DNA of 64,000 nucleotides, taken from assembly GCF_014596915.1 (NCBI RefSeq), contig NZ_JACVWU010000011.1:1-64000 (forward strand), given 5' to 3'. This DNA comes from Streptomyces sp. TRM68416. GTDB lineage: Bacteria; Actinomycetota; Actinomycetes; Streptomycetales; Streptomycetaceae. Below the pieces are notes generated by a model. That model had not been told where the DNA came from. It ran no database searches and worked only from the letters and a program-made list of their open reading frames with translations. The number at the start of each line of letters is the position of its first letter. Position 1 is the stretch's first letter. This document shows, piece after piece, positions 24,312-33,125 of the stretch. A program made the translations under genes and the position numbers.

Positions 24312-25175
24312 GTGAGCAGTCCCACCCCAGTACCGAGCAACGCCCCGTCCGCCCCCTTCGCCCCCTTCTCCGCGGTTCCGCCGCTCTCGCTGACCGAGCG
24401 GCGCAAAGCGGAGACGCGTATGCAGATCGCCCGCGCAGCGGCCGGCCTCTTCGCCCGGCAGGGCCTGCGGGCCACCCGCGCCGAGGACATCGCCCAGGCC
24501 GCGGGGATCGCCCCGCGCACCTTCTACAGGTACTTCGCCACGAAGGAGGAGGCCGTCGCCCCGCTCTACGCGGCGGGCGCCGAACGTTGGATGCGGGCCC
24601 TGCACGAGGCTCCCGCCGAACTGACCGTTCCGGAGGCGCTGGAACTGGCCGTGCGGCACACGCTGACGCCGGGGGCCGGGGTCTCGGCAGCCTCCTGGGA
24701 ATGGGTCCGGACCCTGATCCGCCTCGCCGGTTCCAGCCCTGCGCTGGGGAAGGTCTGGGCGGAGGTGTGCCATGCGTCGGAGCGCAACCTCGCGGGGGTG
24801 CTTGCGGGGCGGTTGGGGGAGGGAAGTGTCGACAACGTTGCCAGGTCGGCCACCGGTGTTGGTGGTGCCGGTGGTGCCGGCGCTAGTGGGGGTAGCGGTA
24901 GTGCTGGTGGTGCCGGTGGTGGGGGCGGTGCGGCTGGCGTCCCCGGCGTGGCCGACGTTGCCGGCGTGGCCGATGGCGTCGGTGCCGCCCTCGCCCCCGA
25001 GCTGCGCTTCGCCGCCGCGACGGCCAGCGCTGCCGTACGGGTCGCGGTGGAGGCGTGGGCCGCGGGGGAGGCCCGCCCGGAGGGCCCGGACGGACCGGCA
25101 GCGCTGGCCCTGCGGAACCTTTCGGCGCTGCGGGACTTTCCCTGGGGGGAGGTGACGGGGGCGAGCCGTGGGTGA
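24312..25175 (+). CDS. TetR-family regulator with Gly/Ala-rich insertion (SCO3201-like)
   Basis: From GTG 24312 the product is 287 aa. The TetR helix-turn-helix is at about 30-80 (RMQIARAAAGLFARQGLRA, DIAQAAGIAPRTFYRYFATKEE). The ligand domain is interrupted near residues 180-225 by a Gly/Ala/Ser-rich stretch (VGGAGGAGASGGSG and similar), encoded by GGTGGTGCC-type repeats at about 24857-24980. The last part (LRFAAATASAAVRVAVEAW) is the final TetR helix. The position directly after hrdD recalls SCO3201, a TetR protein whose overexpression blocks differentiation in S. coelicolor. The homology is from memory. The insertion is probably a disordered, fast-evolving loop. Confidence 0.82.
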   Translation: MSSPTPVPSNAPSAPFAPFSAVPPLSLTERRKAETRMQIARAAAGLFARQGLRATRAEDIAQAAGIAPRTFYRYFATKEEAVAPLYAAGAERWMRALHEAPAELTVPEALELAVRHTLTPGAGVSAASWEWVRTLIRLAGSSPALGKVWAEVCHASERNLAGVLAGRLGEGSVDNVARSATGVGGAGGAGASGGSGSAGGAGGGGGAAGVPGVADVAGVADGVGAALAPELRFAAATASAAVRVAVEAWAAGEARPEGPDGPAALALRNLSALRDFPWGEVTGASRG

Positions 25176-25256
25176 CGTAGACGCGGATCCCGGGCGGCGA
25201 GGCCCGCGTACGTGCTGTCCCTCGGCCGGGACGGCGTACGTGCCGTCCCCGGCCCC

Positions 25257-26222
25257 TCAGCCACCCGCCGCCCGGGTCAGGCGGCCGCCCAAGTCCCGTA
25301 CGCATCGGACCAGTTCGTCCGGCTCGTGCACCGTGAACTCGCAGTCGAGCATCGCCAGCCGTACCGCCAGCCACTGCACGGAGTCGCCCGTTGTCGCGCG
25401 CATCCGGGAGCTCTGTTCGTCGAGCGGTTCGGGTGTCCCCAGCCAGGCCGGCAGGCGGGCCGCGACGAAGGCGGCGGGGGCCGCGAAGGTCACCGAGAAC
25501 GCGTACGTCTCCTGCCGCCGGTACATCGACTGCCGCAGATACTCCGCCGCGCTCCCCGTGGGCAGCTCGCGCGGCGTGAACCGTGCCCCCGTGGCGAACG
25601 GCTCGCTCACCCGGTCCACCCGGAACGTCCGCCAGTCCGCGCGGTCGAGGTCGTACGCGACGAGGTACCAGCGCCGCCCGGTGGAGACGAGTCGGTACGG
25701 CTCCGTCAGCCGCCGTGACTGCGTGCCGTCGCCCGCGCGGTAGGCGAACCTGAGCCGTTCCCGCCCGGCCACCGTGGACGCCATCACGGTCAGTGTCTCG
25801 GGCGCGATGCTCGCCCCGTCCCCGCTGGTCAGCGGTGTGGTCGCGGCCTGAAGCGTCGACACGCGGTGGCGCAGCCTGCTCGGCAGCACCTGCTCCAGCT
25901 TCGCCAGCGCCCGTACGGAGGCCTCGTCGACGCCCTCCACCGCGTGCCCGGCGCCCGCGCGCAGCCCGACCGCGATGGCCACCGCCTCCTCGTCGTCCAG
26001 GACGAGCGGCGGCATGGCCTTGCCCGCGACCAGCCGGTAGCCGCCGTCGGCCCCGAGGGTCGCCTGGACCGGATAGCCGAGTTCGCGCAGCCGGTCGACG
26101 TCCCGCCGCACGGTACGACGCGACACCCCGAGCCGCTCGGCGAGTTCGCCGCCGGGCCACTCACGGGGCGTCTGAAGGAGGGAGAGGAGTTGAAGGAGCC
26201 GGGCCGGTGTGTCCGTCGTCAT
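25257..26222 (-). CDS. WYL-domain transcriptional regulator (YafY type)
   Basis: A 321-aa protein. The N-terminal helix-turn-helix (ARLLQLLSLLQTPREWPGGELAERLGVSRRTVRRDVDRL) is followed by a middle helical segment and the WYL ligand domain around residues 145-235 (LRFAYRAGDG, RRWYLVAYDLDRADWRTFRVDRV), with a C-terminal WCX extension. These proteins sense small molecules or nucleic acids and activate or repress nearby genes. It is divergent from an MFS exporter that starts 62 bases away, so it probably controls that gene and itself. ATG 26222 is preferred; an upstream GTG at 26243 would add seven residues. Confidence 0.88.
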   Translation of the reverse strand: MTTDTPARLLQLLSLLQTPREWPGGELAERLGVSRRTVRRDVDRLRELGYPVQATLGADGGYRLVAGKAMPPLVLDDEEAVAIAVGLRAGAGHAVEGVDEASVRALAKLEQVLPSRLRHRVSTLQAATTPLTSGDGASIAPETLTVMASTVAGRERLRFAYRAGDGTQSRRLTEPYRLVSTGRRWYLVAYDLDRADWRTFRVDRVSEPFATGARFTPRELPTGSAAEYLRQSMYRRQETYAFSVTFAAPAAFVAARLPAWLGTPEPLDEQSSRMRATTGDSVQWLAVRLAMLDCEFTVHEPDELVRCVRDLGGRLTRAAGG

Positions 26223-26284
26223 GAGTTCGAGGATGCCCGGCAACTAGGACACGATCTGACCTAATAGGGGCCTAACTTCGAAGC

Positions 26285-27838
26285 ATGACCTCCACCGAGA
26301 CCACTTCTCCGGGCGCCGCCGACGCGCAGTCCGCCGTGGGCGACCGCCGCCGCTGGTTCGCTCTCGCCATCGTGATGACCGCGGCCTTCATGGACCTCGT
26401 AGACGTCACGATCGTCAACATCGCGATCCCGTCGATGCAGGAGAACGACGGCGCGTCCGACTCCCAGATCCAGTGGATAACGGCCGGCTACGCGCTCGCC
26501 TTCGCCGCCGGGCTGATCACCGGTGGCCGCCTCGGCGACATCCACGGCCGCAAGCGGCTGTTCCTCATCGGCATCGGTGGTTTCACCCTCGCCTCCGCCC
26601 TGTGCGGCTTCGCCGCGAACCCGGAGATGCTGGTCGCCTCCCGGATCCTCCAGGGCGCGATGGCCGCGCTGATGGTGCCGCAGGTCCTGTCGATCGTGCA
26701 CGCCACCTTCCCGGCGCACGAACGCGGCAAGGTGTTCGGTCTCTTCGGTGCCGTCGTGGGGCTCGGCGCGGTCTCCGGACCGCTGCTCGGCGCCCTGCTG
26801 ACGGAGTGGAACCTGTTCGGCCTCCAGTGGCGCCCGATCTTCCTCATCAACCTGCCCGTCGGCATCGCGGGCCTCATCCTGGGCAGCCGCTTCATCACCG
26901 AGTCCCGGGCCCCGCGCGCCCCGAAGCTGGACCTGGTGGGCGTCGTGCTGGTGACGCTCGGCCTGCTGATGCTGCTCTACCCGCTGACCCGCGGCCGTGA
27001 GCTGGGCTGGCCGCTGTGGGGGTACGTGTCGATGGGCGGTGCGCTCGTCGTCCTGGCGGCGCTGGTGGCGTACGAGAAGCGCAAGACCGTACGGGACGGA
27101 TCCCCGCTGATCGAGCTGTCCCTGTTCCGGGTGAAGAGCTTCGCCGCGGGCATCGCCGTACAGACCGTCTTCGGCATCGGGCTCGGCATCTTCTTCCTGG
27201 TGTGGACGCTGTACATGCAGATCGGCCTGGGGTGGAGCCCGCTGAAGGCGGGGCTGACCGGGGTGCCGTTCTCGATCGCCGTCTCGGTGGCGGCCGGTGT
27301 CTCCGTGCAGAAGCTCGTCCCCCGCTTCGGCCGCAAGGTGCTCCAGACGGGCGCGCTGGTGCTGGCCGCGGGCGTGCTGCTCTACATCTGGGAGTCCGGG
27401 CACTACGGCCTCGGCATCGCTCCGTGGCAGATGGCGCTCCCGCTGGTCGTGATGGGCGTGGGCATGGGGCTGATCGTCGCTCCGCTGACGGACGCGGTGC
27501 TGTCGGAGGTGCCGCGTGAGCACGCCGGTTCGGCGTCCGGGCTGATCAACACCGTGCAGCAGATGGGCAACGCGCTCGGGCTCGGACTGGTCTCCGTGGT
27601 GTTCTTCGGCGTCATCGACGACCGGCTCGGTGCGGGCGGGGCCCCCGTGGAGGCGGGCCTCGGGCAGGCCTTCGTGGACGGCTTCCAGCACGCGCTGGGC
27701 TGGGTGGCCGCGGTGATGGGCGTCATCTTCCTGCTGATGTTCGCGCTGCCGCGGCGTCCGGCCCAGCATGTGGAGGGGGTCTCTGACGGGCAGCCCGGCT
27801 CGCGGGAGGAGGAGCGGGAGCCGGTGGCGGTCGCCTGA
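26285..27838 (+). CDS. MFS exporter, DHA2 family
   Basis: A 517-aa transporter with 14 predicted spans. Markers are RRWFALAIVMTAAFMDLVDVTIVNIAIPS (span 1), GGRLGDIHGRKRLFLIG (motif A), PLLGALLTEWNLFGLQWRPIFLINLPVG (motif C region) and a charged hydrophilic C-terminus (SREEEREPVAVA). It belongs to the same family as the exporter at 18650 but is not a close copy. The divergent WYL regulator suggests ligand-dependent expression. The substrate is unknown. A strong terminator follows. Confidence 0.9.
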   Translation: MTSTETTSPGAADAQSAVGDRRRWFALAIVMTAAFMDLVDVTIVNIAIPSMQENDGASDSQIQWITAGYALAFAAGLITGGRLGDIHGRKRLFLIGIGGFTLASALCGFAANPEMLVASRILQGAMAALMVPQVLSIVHATFPAHERGKVFGLFGAVVGLGAVSGPLLGALLTEWNLFGLQWRPIFLINLPVGIAGLILGSRFITESRAPRAPKLDLVGVVLVTLGLLMLLYPLTRGRELGWPLWGYVSMGGALVVLAALVAYEKRKTVRDGSPLIELSLFRVKSFAAGIAVQTVFGIGLGIFFLVWTLYMQIGLGWSPLKAGLTGVPFSIAVSVAAGVSVQKLVPRFGRKVLQTGALVLAAGVLLYIWESGHYGLGIAPWQMALPLVVMGVGMGLIVAPLTDAVLSEVPREHAGSASGLINTVQQMGNALGLGLVSVVFFGVIDDRLGAGGAPVEAGLGQAFVDGFQHALGWVAAVMGVIFLLMFALPRRPAQHVEGVSDGQPGSREEEREPVAVA

Positions 27839-27857
27839 GCGAGCTGATGGGGAGGGA

Positions 27858-27890
27858 GGGCCCGGCGCCGGGGGCGTCGGGCCCTTCTTC
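27858..27890 (+). terminator. Intrinsic terminator after the MFS gene
   Basis: GGGCCCGGCGCC pairs with GGCGTCGGGCCC across a GGG loop, followed by TTCTTC. The hairpin begins 20 bases after the MFS stop codon and separates it from the fru operon. Confidence 0.8.
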
Positions 27891-27969
27891 ATGTGCCGGT
27901 TCTTCGCTGCCGGTTCTTCGTGTCTACCACCGGTTCTTCGTGCCTACGTCCGTTCATGCCCGAATCAGG

Positions 27970-28032
27970 CCCGAACTTGTTTACTTTCCGGAAATGCAGG
28001 CGTAGCCTCCAAGCGAAACCACAAGTTCGGGC
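27970..28032. promoter_or_regulatory. FruR-type operator pair flanking the fru promoter
   Basis: CCCGAACTTGT at 27970-27980 is perfectly inverted as ACAAGTTCGGG at 28021-28031; adding one flanking base makes 12-bp arms. Between them TTTACT (27980-27985) and TAGCCT (28003-28008) are 17 bases apart and could be -35/-10 elements. DeoR-type regulators often bind two distant inverted sites and loop the promoter. The right arm ends 22 bases before the fruR start. Confidence 0.65.
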
Positions 28033-28053
28033 ACAGGTCGGAGGCGAACGGAC

Positions 28054-28815
28054 ATGTACGCACCGGAGCGGCAACAGGAGATCCTCCGACTCGCGCGCGA
28101 CGGCGGGCGGGTGGACGTCCTGTCCCTGGCCGAGGAGTTCCAGGTGACGGCGGAGACCATCCGCCGCGATCTGAAGGCCCTCGACCGCGCCGGCCTGGTG
28201 CGCCGGGTGCACGGTGGTGCCATCCCGGTCGGCCGCCTCGACTTCGAACCGGACCTCGCCGAGCGCGAGTCCACGGCCGCCGACGAGAAGGACCACATCG
28301 CCAAGGCCGCCCTCGCCGAGCTGCCGAGCGAGGGCACGATGATCCTCGACGCCGGTACGACCGTGGCGCGCGTCGCGGGCGCCATCCCGCTGGAGGCCTC
28401 GCTCACCGTCGTCACGCACAGCCTGCCGATCGCGGCCCGCCTCGCGGACCACCCCGGCATCCAGCTCCACCTCGTCGGGGGGCGCGTACGGCACCGCACG
28501 CGCGCCGCCGTGGACGCCTGGGCGCTCCGCGCGTACGGCGAGATCCGGGCCGATGTCCTCTTTGTGGCGGCCAACGGCTTTTCCGCTGACCATGGCCTGA
28601 CCACCCCCGACCTCGCCGAGGCGGCGGTGAAACGCGCGGCCGTGGCCGCCGCCCGCCGCGTGGTGCTGCTCGCCGACTCCTCCAAGCACGGCCAGGAGCA
28701 CTTCGCCCGCTTCGGTGACCTGAGCGACGTGGACCTGCTGATCACCGACAGCGGGCTGAGCCCTGAAGACGCCGCCGCCATCGAGCGCGGTGGCACGGAA
28801 GTAGTGCGCGCATGA
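28054..28815 (+). CDS. fruR: DeoR-family regulator of the fructose operon
   Basis: A 253-aa protein. The DeoR helix-turn-helix is at residues 5-60 (RQQEILRLARDGGRVDVLSLAEEFQVTAETIRRDL), then the signature RRVHGGA. The sugar-phosphate-binding domain contains ILDAGTTVARVA and ends LLITDSGLSPEDAAAIE. It overlaps fruK by four bases (ATGA), so it is the first gene of the operon. FruR in streptomycetes represses the fructose PTS genes and is released by fructose 1-phosphate, an inference from the family. Inverted sites upstream are likely its operators. Confidence 0.9.
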   Translation: MYAPERQQEILRLARDGGRVDVLSLAEEFQVTAETIRRDLKALDRAGLVRRVHGGAIPVGRLDFEPDLAERESTAADEKDHIAKAALAELPSEGTMILDAGTTVARVAGAIPLEASLTVVTHSLPIAARLADHPGIQLHLVGGRVRHRTRAAVDAWALRAYGEIRADVLFVAANGFSADHGLTTPDLAEAAVKRAAVAAARRVVLLADSSKHGQEHFARFGDLSDVDLLITDSGLSPEDAAAIERGGTEVVRA

Positions 28816-29759
28816 TCCTCACCGTCACCCCCAACCCGTCCCTGGACCGCACCTACGAGGTCCCTTCGCTCGACCGCGGCGAGGTCATCCGCGCCACCGG
28901 CGAGCGCATGGACCCGGGCGGCAAGGGCGTGAACGTCTCGCGCGCCGTCACGGCCGCCGGGCGGCGCACGGTCGCCGTACTGCCCCTGGGTGGTGCGCCG
29001 GGGGCGCTCGTCGCGGAGCTGCTCGACGCGCAGGGCATTGAGGTCGCGCCGGTCCCGGTCGCCGGAGCCACCCGCTCCAACATCGCGCTCGCGGAGTCGG
29101 ACGGCGTGCTGACGAAGATCAACGCGCCGGGTCCCGAGCTTTCGCCTGCCGAGCAGGAGCTGCTGCTGGAGACGGTGCGCGAGCAGTCGCGTGACGCGGA
29201 CTGGATCGCGTGCTGCGGGAGCCTGCCGCGGGGGCTCGCGCCGTCGTGGTACGCCGATGTGGTCGCGCGGGCGCACGCCGGGGGCGCGCGGATCGCGCTG
29301 GACACCTCGGGGCGTGCGCTCCTGGAGGCGCTGCGCGAGCGGCCCGACGTGGTGAAGCCGAACGCCGAGGAGCTCGCGGAGGCCGTCGGGCGCCCCCTGG
29401 CGACGGTGGGCGACGCGGTGAAGGCGGCCGAGGAGTTGCGCGCGATGGGCGCGCGCGCCGTGCTCGCGAGCCTGGGCGCCGACGGGCAGTTGCTCGTGGA
29501 CGACGCGGGCGCCTGGTTCGGCAGCGCGCGCGTGGACGCCGTGCGCTCCAACGTGGGCGCCGGCGACTCCTCCCTGGCCGGCTTCCTGATCGCGGGCGGC
29601 AGCGGCCCCGAGGCGCTCGCGTCCGCCGTCGCACACGGCGCAGCGGCCGTCCAGCTGCCCGGCAGCGTGATGCCCACGCCGGCCGACCTGGACCCGTCGG
29701 CGGTGACGGTCACGGCCGAGGTGCCGGTGGACCGCGTACTGAAGGAGCCGGTGACATGA
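28812..29759 (+). CDS. fruK: 1-phosphofructokinase
   Basis: A 315-aa PfkB-family kinase that converts fructose 1-phosphate to fructose 1,6-bisphosphate with ATP. Seen are the N-terminal LTVTPNPSLDRTYEV, the substrate-binding GGKGVNVSRA, and the C-terminal PfkB signature VGAGDSSLAGFL with catalytic Asp at about residue 252. The start overlaps the fruR stop. It feeds the product of the FruA permease into glycolysis. The length is normal. Confidence 0.93.
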   Translation: MILTVTPNPSLDRTYEVPSLDRGEVIRATGERMDPGGKGVNVSRAVTAAGRRTVAVLPLGGAPGALVAELLDAQGIEVAPVPVAGATRSNIALAESDGVLTKINAPGPELSPAEQELLLETVREQSRDADWIACCGSLPRGLAPSWYADVVARAHAGGARIALDTSGRALLEALRERPDVVKPNAEELAEAVGRPLATVGDAVKAAEELRAMGARAVLASLGADGQLLVDDAGAWFGSARVDAVRSNVGAGDSSLAGFLIAGGSGPEALASAVAHGAAAVQLPGSVMPTPADLDPSAVTVTAEVPVDRVLKEPVT

Positions 29760-30051
29760 CCCACCCCGCTGTTCCCGTATCGGCCCCGAAGCAAGGACCC
29801 GGTGTCATGAGCCACCCCGCTGTCCCCGGCGCACCGGCTCCGAAGCGGCGAGCCTCCCCGTTACTCGCCGCGGCAGAAGGGAGGCGGGGCCGCCCGTGCC
29901 GCCCCGCCGCCCAGGGGAGGCGGGGTTTCCCCGGCCCCGCCTCCTCCACCACCCGCCCCACCCCCCACTGCACCGCCACCCCCCACAGCACCCCCGTCCC
30001 CCTTTACGCCCACCCCACGTGCCGGGCGATACGCGTGCGAAGGAGCCCGCG
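29760..30051. other. Spacer within the fru operon with a short duplicated segment
   Basis: The 292 bases between fruK and fruA hold no recognisable gene. The segment GGTGACATGACCCACCCCGC at the fruK end recurs about 55 bases later as GGTGTCATGAGCCACCCCGC, each followed by a GTCCCCG/GTTCCCG and CCGAAG context, suggesting a small local duplication. Inverted GC-rich stretches near 29880-29940 could form an RNA hairpin between the two genes. Confidence 0.5.
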
Positions 30052-32085
30052 ATGAGCGACATGATCACCGCGGACCTGGTCGATCTCGACCTGTCCGCCG
30101 ACACCAAGGAAGCGGCGGCGCGTGCCCTCGCCGAGCGCATGGTCTCCCTGGGCCGGGTGACCGACCTGGAGGGCTTCCTCGCCGACGTGGCCGCCCGCGA
30201 GGCCCAGATGCCGACCGGCCTCGACGGCGGCATCGGCATCCCGCACTGCCGCAGCGAACACGTCACCGAGCCGACGCTCGCCTTCGGGCGCAGCGCCGCC
30301 GGGATCGACTTCGGCGCGGCGGACGGCCCCGCCGACCTGATCTTCCTGATCGCGGCCCCGGCGGGCGCGGACGACGCCCATCTGACGATCCTGTCGTCGC
30401 TGGCCAGACAGCTCATGAACACCGAGTTCACGGACGCGCTGCGCTCGGCGGGCGACGTGGCGTCGGCGGCGGCACTGATCCGGGGCGAGGAGCCCGCGGC
30501 CGCCGCTTCGGAAGAACCCGCAGACTCCGTGGCGTCGTCGGAGGCGGCCTCCTCCGACGGCGCCACGGGAACCACCTCCGACGCCCCCGACGAGCGTCCC
30601 TTCCGCATCGTCGCCGTCACCTCCTGCCCGACCGGCATCGCCCACACCTACATGGCGGCCGAGTCGCTGGAGAACGCGGGCCGTGAGGCGGGCGTCGAGG
30701 TCGTCGTCGAGACCCAGGGCTCGGCCGGCTTCACCCGCCTCGACCCGGACGTCATCGCGGCGGCGGACGGCGTGATCTTCGCCCACGACGTCGCCGTACG
30801 GGAGAAGGGCCGGTTCGCCGGGAAGCCGACCGTCGACACCGGCGTGAAGGCGGGCATCAACCGCCCCGCCGAACTCATCGCCGAGGTCCGCGAGAAGGCG
30901 GCCCGCGGTGAGGTCACCGCCGCCGCCCGCCCCGGCAGCCCGGTGGAACGCGCCGGCGAGCCCGGCGAGGGCTACGGCACCAAGCTGCGCAAGTGGCTGA
31001 TGTCAGGCGTGAGCTACATGGTCCCGTTCGTCGCGGCCGGCGGTCTGCTGATTGCCCTCGGCTTCGCGATCGGCGGCTGGCAGATCGACAAGGCGCAGCC
31101 GGTCATCGAGCACTTCGACTGGACCCAGGCCCACAGCTGGGGCGCCCTGATGTTCCAGATCGGAGTCGCGGCCTTCGGCTTCCTCGTCCCGGTCCTCGCC
31201 GGGTACATCGCCTACGGCATGGCGGACCGGCCGGGCCTCGTCCCTGGCTTCGTCGGCGGTGCGATCTCCCTGACGATCGGTGCCGGCTTCCTCGGGGGCC
31301 TGGCTGCCGGTCTGATCGCCGGCGGTGTCGTCCTCGGCATCCAGCGGATCGACATCCCGCCGGTGCTGCGCGGCATCATGCCGGTGGTGGTGATCCCGCT
31401 GGTCGGCTCGGCGGTCGTCGGCTTCCTGATGTTCGTGGTCATCGGCAAGCCCATTGCCGAGGCGCAGAAGGCCCTGACCGACTGGCTCAACAGCCTCTCC
31501 GGTACCAATGCCGTCCTGCTCGGCGTCCTGCTCGGCCTGATGATGTGCTTCGACCTGGGCGGCCCGGTCAACAAGGTCGCGTACACCTTCGCGACGTCCG
31601 GCATCTCGGTCGCGGACCCGAGCGACTCGGCCATGAAGATCATGGCGGCCGTGATGGCGGCCGGCATGGTGCCCCCGCTGGGCATGGCCCTCGCGACCTT
31701 CCTCCGCAAGAAGCTGTTCACCACGGCCGAGCGTGAGAACGGCAAGGCCGCCGTGGTCCTGGGCGCCTCCTTCATCTCCGAGGGCGCGATCCCGTTCGCC
31801 GCGGCCGACCCGCTGCGCGTCATCCCCGCCTCCATGGCGGGCGGCGCGGTCACCGGCGCGCTGGCCATGGCCTTCGGCTCGACCTTGCGTGCCCCGCACG
31901 GCGGCGTCTGGGTCACCCCGCTGATCGGCAATCCGTTCCTCTACCTGCTGGCCGTCGCGGTCGGTACGGCGGTGACGGCGGGCCTGGTCATCCTCCTGAA
32001 GAGCATGCGCAAGACGGCTCCGGCGACCTCGGCCTCGGGGGCCGACGCGGCAGCGGAGGGAGCGAAGCAGCCGGTGGCGGCGTAA
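30052..32085 (+). CDS. fruA: Fructose-specific PTS permease, fused EIIA-EIIB-EIIC
   Basis: A 677-aa membrane permease that imports fructose while phosphorylating it to fructose 1-phosphate. EIIA occupies residues 1-150 with the phospho-His H65 in GIPHCRSEHV. A Ser/Glu/Ala linker follows. EIIB is at about 185-290 with the active Cys C192 in VTSCPTGIAHTYMAAE. EIIC fills the remainder, with about ten spans and the conserved GASFISEGAIPFAA segment. ATG 30052 follows GAAGGAG at 30039-30045. It has no fused HPr domain. Co-oriented with fruR and fruK, it completes the operon and needs the general PTS proteins encoded elsewhere. Confidence 0.93.
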   Translation: MSDMITADLVDLDLSADTKEAAARALAERMVSLGRVTDLEGFLADVAAREAQMPTGLDGGIGIPHCRSEHVTEPTLAFGRSAAGIDFGAADGPADLIFLIAAPAGADDAHLTILSSLARQLMNTEFTDALRSAGDVASAAALIRGEEPAAAASEEPADSVASSEAASSDGATGTTSDAPDERPFRIVAVTSCPTGIAHTYMAAESLENAGREAGVEVVVETQGSAGFTRLDPDVIAAADGVIFAHDVAVREKGRFAGKPTVDTGVKAGINRPAELIAEVREKAARGEVTAAARPGSPVERAGEPGEGYGTKLRKWLMSGVSYMVPFVAAGGLLIALGFAIGGWQIDKAQPVIEHFDWTQAHSWGALMFQIGVAAFGFLVPVLAGYIAYGMADRPGLVPGFVGGAISLTIGAGFLGGLAAGLIAGGVVLGIQRIDIPPVLRGIMPVVVIPLVGSAVVGFLMFVVIGKPIAEAQKALTDWLNSLSGTNAVLLGVLLGLMMCFDLGGPVNKVAYTFATSGISVADPSDSAMKIMAAVMAAGMVPPLGMALATFLRKKLFTTAERENGKAAVVLGASFISEGAIPFAAADPLRVIPASMAGGAVTGALAMAFGSTLRAPHGGVWVTPLIGNPFLYLLAVAVGTAVTAGLVILLKSMRKTAPATSASGADAAAEGAKQPVAA

Positions 32086-32112
32086 GCCGCGAGACACCCG
32101 TCCGGATACGAG

Positions 32113-32148
32113 ACGGCCTGCACACCACCGTAGGGGTGTGCAGGCCGT
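32113..32148 (+). terminator. Terminator of the fru operon
   Basis: ACGGCCTGCACACC pairs perfectly with GGTGTGCAGGCCGT across an 8-base loop, 28 bases after the fruA stop. The T-run afterwards is weak (TGGCTCT). It could also serve the convergent gene at 32222. Confidence 0.78.
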
Positions 32149-32221
32149 TGGCTCTGTCAGGTGCACCTTGAGGGCGGGACGGGGGCCCAGGGAGCCGTGA
32201 CAGGCTTCCGTGTTCCCGGTC

Positions 32222-32968
32222 TCAGGAAACCTGCGCCGCCCGCCGCTCCATCGCATCGCGCGCCGCGTCCTCGTCGACGTACACCTCGCACATGTGTCGC
32301 CCGTCCGGCGTCGCCGTGTGCTCGACCTCCCACAGGGAGATCTCCTCGCCGTCGCGCAGCAGGAACGCGTGCTCGTAGAGCGCGTAGGACAGCCCGGCGC
32401 GTCCCGCGCGGCGGGGGCGGCCGAAGGCCTGCGTGATCTGGTGGGCGAACGCCGTGCGCAGCAGGGCGGCCGTTTCCGTGTCCGGCCGGTCCGCGTTCTC
32501 CGCGCGGCGCAGGAGCCTGCGTGCGTGGTCCGCCGAGTCGTCCGGCACGTACGCGTGCCGGGGGGCGTGGATCGGCGACAACTGGACCGTCACCGGCAGC
32601 TCGAAGTCCGGCGCGTCCGGCGGCAACGGCAGGCGCGCGGTGGCGGCCCGCAGCTCCTCCTCGTCGACGTACACCTCGTGCTGCGGAGCGCTGCCCGGGG
32701 CGGTGTTGTGCACGAGCTCCCACAGCGTGAGCGCCGAGCCGTCGGCGAGCAGCCAGGTGTGCCGGTACGTCTCGCGGTGCAGGCCCGCGCTGTGGTGCGC
32801 GGAGTGCAGCGAACTGTCGTGCGCCAGGGCGCAGTCGAGCCGCCGTATCGCCTCGTCGGGCAGCTCGAAGGAGTTCAGGGCACGGCCGAGCAGTCGCGCG
32901 AGGTGCTCCTCCGGAGACTCGGGCGACTCATGTGGTTCGTACGCTGTCGTCTCGTACGGAACGCTCAA
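32222..32968 (-). CDS. DUF6227-like Streptomyces protein with internal duplication
   Basis: A 248-aa cytoplasmic protein, Glu/His-rich. The N-terminus (MSVPYETTAYEPHESPESPE) and helix EEHLARLLGRALNSFELPDE match the Streptomyces-specific family I remember as DUF6227. It contains two copies of a strand-rich unit, around residues 68-105 (YRHTWLLADGSALTLWELVH, then HEVYVDEEEL) and 195-240 (YEHAFLLRDGEEISLWEVEH, then CEVYVDEDAA). Function is unknown. It is convergent with the fru operon. Confidence 0.78.
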   Translation of the reverse strand: MSVPYETTAYEPHESPESPEEHLARLLGRALNSFELPDEAIRRLDCALAHDSSLHSAHHSAGLHRETYRHTWLLADGSALTLWELVHNTAPGSAPQHEVYVDEEELRAATARLPLPPDAPDFELPVTVQLSPIHAPRHAYVPDDSADHARRLLRRAENADRPDTETAALLRTAFAHQITQAFGRPRRAGRAGLSYALYEHAFLLRDGEEISLWEVEHTATPDGRHMCEVYVDEDAARDAMERRAAQVS

Positions 32969-33125
32969 GGTTTCTCCCGGCGTTGCTGCATGTCACCTTG
33001 TGGGTGCATACCGTAGCCCCTCGGTCGGACATCATGTCCGGGAACCGAGAAAACGTACGCATGTAAAACGCGCGGGCCGCGCGGACGGTTCCCGCACGAC
33101 CCTACAAACCGTCAGAATCCGCTGA

